Part shown: positions 58,551 to 64,000 of the stretch, piece after piece
How the letters are laid out: every line of letters begins with the position of its first letter
Numbering within the stretch: the first letter of the stretch is position 1
Source: Sambucus nigra
Taxonomy: Eukaryota > Streptophyta > Magnoliopsida > Dipsacales > Adoxaceae
Reading direction: 5' to 3'
DNA length: 64,000 bases
Assembly: GCA_949130495.1 (NCBI GenBank)
Contig: OX422210.1
Span: 495,729,760-495,793,759 of the forward strand
The notes under the pieces: model-generated
The model's database searches: none
The model's input: the letters and a program-made list of their open reading frames with translations, nothing else
Told to the model about the DNA's origin: nothing
Translations under genes and position numbers: made by a program

Positions 58551-60048
58551 TGTAATGACCCAAGAACCTTAAAATGCTGGAACCTTGGTAGGATCCACGA
58601 TCTTAAGCCTAGGATGGCTTTGTAGGCCATGGAAGCGAGCAAATACCAACTAAGATAAAGGTATGAATAAATGCCAGTGGAGTGTATAACTCAGAGGTAT
58701 TGGCAAGGTTCCATCACGTGGGTTATGACGTGTTCCAATTAGTTTATTTCTTGTAAACTATGTTTTGAAGATTATAGAAACCTTTTTGAAGGGTTATTTG
58801 TGAAAAAATGATGATATAAGTGGAAACCCAAGGTTCTTTTACATTTCTTCTAAATATATACCCTTAACTCTTTTCCCAGAGCTACTAGAAATCGTAATAC
58901 GCACTTTAGAGAGAGAAGGTGAGATTTTATGACGAAAAGGATGCGCAGTCAAAAAAAGGCCAATGAGGTGTAATGTTCACCGGAGAGAAGCGAAGGAGGT
59001 GAAATCATACTATTCATCGGGATAAGTCCTATTGGTAAGGGATCCATCATTTTCCATTTTAACTTGAATAAACCCTAGTTTCCATGCTTTCAACTGAATG
59101 AGATGAGACCCTTTGTGCTTTCAAAATTTTTAGGGTTTAGAGTCCATAGAGTTTTATTGTTCATACCCATTTTACTTTTTGAGGACTAGATGCCATGAAC
59201 TTTTACTATTCATCATTATTTATGAGTTTTTTTGGGTTTAATGGCCATGGACTTTCACTATTCATTCTTGAAGCACCCTATATCTTTGACTTACTTAAGT
59301 CTATACTATATAGGGGCTCATTTGATTTGGAAATTGTGACAAAATTTGAGTCCTATCCCTAGTTACCAAAGAACCTCAGACTCTACATGATGCCTCTATA
59401 AGCTCTTAAAGATATCTCACCAACACCACAAACTAGGATTGCATACATACATTATATCATGCTATATTTGGTTGTGTTTGAGTTAAATCCTTTAAAATTA
59501 ATTTTCTACTATTTTTTAGGAATTTTTAAATAATTTCTAAGATTTTAAAAGGATTTTTACAAATTAAAAATAATGGCTTAAAAACCTTTGGGTCTTGATT
59601 ATAATTAGTTTTTAAGGCATAAAATTTGGTTGGGTAGAAATCGAAAGCGCTTGAGAATATTGTGGGTGCCATTCTTATTTTTAACAATTAAAAAATACGC
59701 TTTTTACACTGCATCTCAGCCTTACACATGTTGCTTATATAACGGCCACCTATGTGTTTTCTCCCTCTCACACACTTAAGCCTCTATGTGTACCATTGGA
59801 TCTTTTCTAATCAACGAACTGCTTGTGTTTTCACTTAATCCCGGTGTTTAATTTTGAATTAATCAAAACTTTTTTAAAAGTGGTGACTTGTTAGCCATTA
59901 GATTAACTTCGAATTAATCATGATCGTGCATATTCCCTCGATGTTCCAGATCCTTCTTCTCTCAGTATATAAGGAAACTTCATCTTTAATTTTACAATTT
60001 TTTGTCATTTTAACCTCTGAGAGAAAATAGAGAGAAGAGAGAAAGAGT

Positions 60049-60086
<38 letters not shown>

Positions 60087-61916
60087 AAAGAGTTGTTTAC
60101 AAACCATAAGTCAAACTTCAACCAAATCAAAACCATAAAATATTTTTTTGAGTGTTTTTATTTCGAGATTTGTGAAGTTTCTTCCTCTACTATCTTATAT
60201 CTCTTTGCCAACTTAATCACATTGATTAAGTCTCTATTTCTTTGCATAGAAATTTGAGATTTGATTTCTGTGATATAGATTACTTAGTTATTTATAAGAT
60301 CTGATTTCTTGTTTTGAGAAATCTAATTTTTGTTCGTTGTTTTCCATATAAATGTTGTTTTCAAACCATATACCAACAAAACCCTTTCCGATTTTAACTT
60401 ATTCAAACATTCAGACGTAGATCTAGTTTGGGATCTTGATTGGGGATGTCACTTTCACAATTATTTCACGTTTTATGTAATAATTTATTGTTTTCAAATA
60501 AAGAAAGTGTATAGGATCTTGGCTAGTTTGTATACCAAGATTACCTCTTGATCTGCGGTTATTTGAAAGATCCAAAGTTTGCTTTATTTGACTAAGTTGA
60601 TTTTAGAAATCCTTGCATCTTGAGAGATATGTATGTAATTTGATACTCATATTGTCTGTAAGTAAGGGTGTGTGAGTTGCATGCATGAGTTTAGAGCACT
60701 ACACCACATACACCTTCACACAAATACACTGAAAATTATTGTTATTGAGATATTGGCCTTATAAAGTCGACGTAAAGAAAAAAGGAGTAAAGTTACGAAG
60801 CTGGGAGAACATCAACAACATCTTAACCTTGGGAGAAGTCAGAAAATGCCAGAGGAGTTGGTACATTTCTGAACTTAGTTTAGGTTTGATTGTGTCTCTT
60901 GATTGTTAAATAGCTTGTAATTTGTTACTCGTTTTTAGTGAACTTTTTAATTTTGTGGTGTAGAGGTCACCATGGATGTTTCCTCAATTGGGTGGGGTTT
61001 TATCACGTTAAAATTTCCTGTGTAAACTTTCTCTTCCTCTCATACCTTTCTTAAGGTTGTGTTAGTTTATTTTGTTTAAAGTTTTGTTTTTCAAAACTGG
61101 TAAACCTATAACTGAAATTACTCATTCACACTGTTTTACACATCTTGTACTTAAAATTTGTTTTAAGAAAAGAGTTTCTTCAACAAACTGTTCAGAGCCA
61201 TTTAGATAGTTTAATCTTGTATTAAAAAACTTAAGTTGTACTTTTTCAGTTCCATATATTTATTGTTTATATTTATTGTATGGATTTGTTTTGGGGTCGG
61301 GAGTACTAAGGTATGATAGCTTTTGAAGATATTCATATTGATCTTATGAGGTTTTAATAGTTTTTTTTATTTAGATCCTTAGAAATCTAGGTTACGAGTT
61401 ATTACGGGTTTAAAAACTTCATTTCACTAAATTATCCTTGCTGTTTGAAGATCACGAGTTCTAACTCGTACATTGAGGCTGCAGACATAGGTAGTGTAAG
61501 ATTGTGCTTGACTTAAGAGTGATTTGGTTAGGTTTTTGTGTTGAGGCTGTGTCATTTTTAGACTAAGCCGATGCATTATGTCTGGAAATGGCCTCCTTCT
61601 TTGTGCTTATGGTCAAAATGACTAGTTATTGGTAGATTTAACCTAAACTAATTATGGAGCTTGCACTTTGGTAGAGCTCCGCTAAAAATGTGGAGTTAAC
61701 AGCAAACCGCCATTCGCTCATCCTAGAATTGGGCAGGAGAGGAGGTCGTAGCCTATGTCATGACTCGGTCAATAGAAACACAAAATAAGGTCATTGAGAT
61801 TGAGAATTCTAAGTATATAAATAAAATCCCTAGACTAATGAGAGAACCAAGGTAAATTGATCGCTGGGGGAAGCCGGGGAGTGGTGGACTAGGGGAGTTT
61901 AAACCTTGGGTCATCA
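58551..61916 (+). mobile_element. Element K: probable gypsy LTR
   Basis: Starts TGTAATGACCCAAGAACC and ends near AAACCTTGGGTCATCA, an inverted match to the start. It interrupts H's integrase. No target-site duplication is evident and H does not clearly resume after it. The length is inflated by a copia-like LTR inside (about 59720-61185). Confidence 0.45.
59720..61185 (+). mobile_element. Copia-like LTR, borders uncertain
   Basis: A TATA-type AGTATATAAGGAAAC at about 59966-59980 is followed by a GA-rich leader with a long (GA)n run (about 60050-60082). Downstream, a block around 60955-61025 (GTGTAGAGGTCACCATGGAT, GGTTTTATCACGTTAAAATT) resembles the U5 region of plant copia LTRs. TTCTTCAACA at 61176-61185 is a possible end. 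The assignment is from memory of this LTR style. Confidence 0.4.
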
Positions 61917-62180
61917 TAGTACCCTATAGAGGTGGGAACATATCATTTCTTTTCCTTCCAATTTATTCTCCTCCTAAAAAATCTAAAATTGTACTTTCTT
62001 TACATAGCTTGGTAAGTATATATATCCTTATGTGAACACTAACATTGACAAGTGGGATGAGGACATTTGAGTTAACCATTACTAGGCTATTTAAACTCAT
62101 CCTTTCTTTATTAATTGATTTCCTCAAGATTGGAGTCCGCAGATAATTTAGACATTATGGCGAGGGCTTGAGGCCAAGAA

Positions 62181-62184
<4 letters not shown>

Positions 62185-62266
<82 letters not shown>
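62185..62266. repeat. (TA)n(CA)n microsatellite
   Basis: About 65 bases of TA repeats pass into nine or so CA repeats, ending directly at the candidate Helitron terminus. Confidence 0.95.
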
Positions 62267-62267
<1 letters not shown>

Positions 62268-62294
62268 TAGGGTATGCCCATGCCTGAAGGCATG
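62267..62294 (-). mobile_element. Candidate Helitron 3' terminus
   Basis: On the minus strand: a perfect hairpin CATGCC-TTCA-GGCATG (62294-62279), eight bases, then CTAG at the very end, followed by T. Plant Helitrons end in CTRR preceded by a short hairpin about 10 bases upstream, and insert between A and T. The body would extend to the right and contain the two gene fragments, both on the same strand. The 5' TC end is not identified and may lie outside the window. Confidence 0.4.
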
Positions 62295-62329
62295 CTGATA
62301 ATTTTGAAAAACATAAAAACGCGCCTTAG

Positions 62330-62400
62330 TAGGATGGCAAGTGGCCTGGCTAAAGCTACAGTTGATCTCGAGTTCAAAACACGGGAGCAGTTTCTTTATA
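62330..62400 (+). repeat. Possible tRNA-derived SINE head
   Basis: TGGCCTGGCTAAAG at 62342 resembles a pol III A box with a small deletion, and GTTCAAAAC at 62372-62380 fits the B box consensus, 30 bases on. No clear 3' tail or duplication was found. Confidence 0.3.
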
Positions 62401-63082
62401 TATGTACATTATTGCAAAACGACGAAAATTTTCAAAGTACCTAATTGCAAAATGGTGAAAATTTCGTTGCCCAACAAAATTTCTAAAGTTTGTAATGTCT
62501 TTTAATTCCGAAAACAAACCAAAAATCATAATGTTTTTTAAACATTCACGTAAGGCTTTTAGAAAATAGTTGAAAATAGTTTTGGAAAATTATCATTTTT
62601 CTATTAAAAATGTTTATTTATTTTTAATAATTAAATTGAAAAATTAAATTTTTTTATGGGATTTTCACTATTTTTTCTGTTAAAAATTGAAAACAACAAA
62701 GAGAAAATAAAAATAAAAATACACCCATGCTGAATAACACTCCAGTAAATGAGAGTGAGCACCAAATGAGAAGCTTATTCTCTGCCTTGAGCCAAGAGCT
62801 TCTTGGTTACAACACTCTAGTAAGAAAAGACCTACTCCAGAAACACTCCAAGAAGCAACGAAGCAAATACCTGCTTCCAATTGTTAAGGCAACTCCCATT
62901 TTGTTAAGCATGCAAAGATCTTGTTGATTTTTTTTTGGACATGCTCTCTTTTTTTAAGGCCTACTACATTATTTTTTTTAAAGCCAAGACCTACTGTAAT
63001 GGGAAATGAGGGGGGTGCTTAAAAAAAAAAAAAAAAAAAAGAAAATCAATAAATGAAAAATGAAGGGTACTAAGCTAAGTGA
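62400..63082. other. AT-rich sequence without recognised gene
   Basis: Contains a repeated ATTGCAAAA-GGTGAAAATTT motif (about 62413-62470), a moderately GC-richer block (62727-62930) with a 66-codon open frame of no known family, and an A20 run (63021-63040). Possibly Helitron or MITE body. Confidence 0.35.
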
Positions 63083-63186
63083 ATCTCTCTACCATTGCCT
63101 ACAGCACGACGAATTTTGGTTTCTCCGCAAAGTGAATAATATGCATTGTCTCGTTAGTCTTGACCAGTCCATAATCTGATGATCGA
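63083..63186 (-). pseudogene. Exon fragment, ADP-glucose pyrophosphorylase large subunit-like
   Basis: A splice acceptor (TTATTTTTCAG) on the minus strand is followed by a frame reading SRSSDYGLVK, a variable stretch, then IIHFAEKPK and L-stop-AM. This fits the sugar-nucleotidyltransferase segment 'SRASDYGLVK ... RVIQFSEKPKGADLKAM' of the plastid enzyme that makes ADP-glucose for starch. The Lys codon before AM has become TAG and the tail has decayed. Only this one exon is seen, with no promoter and no neighbouring exons, so it is a captured or broken fragment. An intron-like AT-rich stretch lies to its right. Confidence 0.65.
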
Positions 63187-63514
63187 CTGAAAAATAAGCA
63201 AAATAAATACAAAATGTAGATCAACGCACAAAATGTAGGCAGAGGTCCAATTATTTCTATGAGTGTTAATCTACTCTTATATATAGACAATCTAAAGTAC
63301 AATAATATACTTTGGTGCGAAGGACAATATTAGCATAAAAAAAGTTCTACTCAACAGAATACAACATTCAGTAATTTTTGGGTCGCGAAAGTCTACTCTG
63401 GAAGAGAATAATGACTAAAGTACTATGTATAATAAATGGTGGGTCGTGTCCAGAGTCAATATGATCCTACAATATGTAACTACAATACTACTATATTAAT
63501 GGACATGGGACGGC

Positions 63515-63533
63515 GGGGGGGGGGGGGGGGGGG
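63515..63533. repeat. G19 homopolymer
   Basis: Nineteen consecutive G. Length is prone to slippage and sequencing error. Confidence 0.9.
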
Positions 63534-63751
63534 ACATTATATTCTGGACTGATTAACTAGCAGCCCCTAGGGGAAATTGTCAATAGGTTTAAGCCTAGAA
63601 TTGTTCATGATGTTGTGAGTTCTTAAAAATAAAAAGTTAGTTCTTTGATCAGGGTAAACGGAGGTTTCCTAGGCCTGTCTTAACTGCTCTTAAGAAAATT
63701 CAGTCATACAATGTGAATATAAATTTGGAATAGGTGGACATAGTAGTGTAG

Positions 63752-63895
63752 ATCTTGGATGAGATTCCTAGCCACACACAATTCATCGTGAATTCTACGT
63801 TTTTTATCCTCTATTGTCATCTTGTTACCACCACAAACGAGTATGGTCACTGCCCCCGAGTTTGCAGATTGTTGGATATACAACATTTGATCTTT
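63752..63895 (-). pseudogene. Exon fragment, chaperonin CCT subunit epsilon-like
   Basis: Forty-eight codons read [18 protein letters not shown], a short variable part, [18 protein letters not shown], and CVARNLIQD. This matches the epsilon subunit of the cytosolic TCP-1/CCT chaperonin, which folds actin and tubulin ('[40 protein letters not shown]'). The frame is open here but altered at conserved sites (Cys for Arg before GGNKM; Glu for Ala after HD). Stops flank it upstream, and the following GGG motif is missing. It is a fragment, on the same strand as the AGPase-like exon 570 bp away, which belongs to an unrelated gene. Confidence 0.8.
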
Positions 63896-64000
63896 TATAG
63901 TTACATATTATACATAAGAAATAATCAAAATTTCTAGAATTTGTATGCCTAATAATGCCATACATCCTTCATAATCATGCACGTCCTGGCTTACTTTGGT

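Noticed and set aside
63099..63302. 67-codon frame starting with MYFRLSIYKS as a small protein
   Set aside because: Its first half is intron-like and its second half is the AGPase-like exon after a splice acceptor; the Met is not a real start.

Overview
This is plant nuclear DNA, probably from a eudicot with a repeat-rich genome. It is strongly AT-rich and is built almost wholly of nested, mostly dead LTR retrotransposons: chromodomain (Tekay/Del-like) Ty3/gypsy, a Tat-lineage Ty3/gypsy with a second RNase H, Ty1/copia remnants, and two non-autonomous elements primed by tRNA-Asp. I see no intact host gene, rRNA, tRNA or CRISPR array. The species cannot be told from the sequence alone. Element letters A to K below are my own.

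Left part (1-5.6 kb): gene-free AT-rich DNA, then a copia RNase H remnant (minus) split by a foldback MITE. From 5.3 to 20.8 kb lie two related gypsy LTRs joined head to head near 19.07 kb (I on minus, B on plus). Element A (5600-17890, target-site duplication GCCTC) sits inside LTR I. A has 2.2-kb LTRs, a tRNA-Asp-type primer site and a gag-like ORF with three nonsense codons. Its 3' LTR was later hit by a 2854-bp solo LTR (14317-17170, duplication TGTTC).

Middle (20.8-42.1 kb): degenerate gag-pol of B (plus). Its 3' end is split by element C (25300-32286, minus), another tRNA-Asp-primed non-autonomous element. B's 3' LTR (from 32364) is cut at 33508 by the Tat-like element D (33509 to about 42110, minus). 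D keeps its 3' LTR, a long spliced antisense ORF, 3' UTR tandem repeats, integrase, archaeal-type RNase H, RNase H and a stump of reverse transcriptase. At about 42110 D is fused to element E, so both elements have lost their 5' halves.

Right (42.1-64 kb): E and F are two chromovirus copies reduced to RNase H/integrase plus 3' LTR. J is the end of a G-family LTR. H is a gypsy copy whose reverse transcriptase gene is split by element G (50433-57608, duplication GACAT). K is a probable chromovirus LTR (58551 to about 61916) that carries a copia-like LTR. The last 1.7 kb holds a candidate Helitron 3' terminus and two exon fragments of unrelated host genes, both on the minus strand: ADP-glucose pyrophosphorylase large subunit and chaperonin CCT epsilon.

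The most unusual structure is not a gene. Several LTR families each carry clusters of CpG-rich palindromes of the form CG-N-TCGA-N'-CG, where the variable base pair differs between families but self-complementarity is kept. Two families share an 84-bp repeat period. A and C, whose LTRs look unrelated, also share a colinear set of noncoding boxes, including a hairpin with a compensatory base-pair change.
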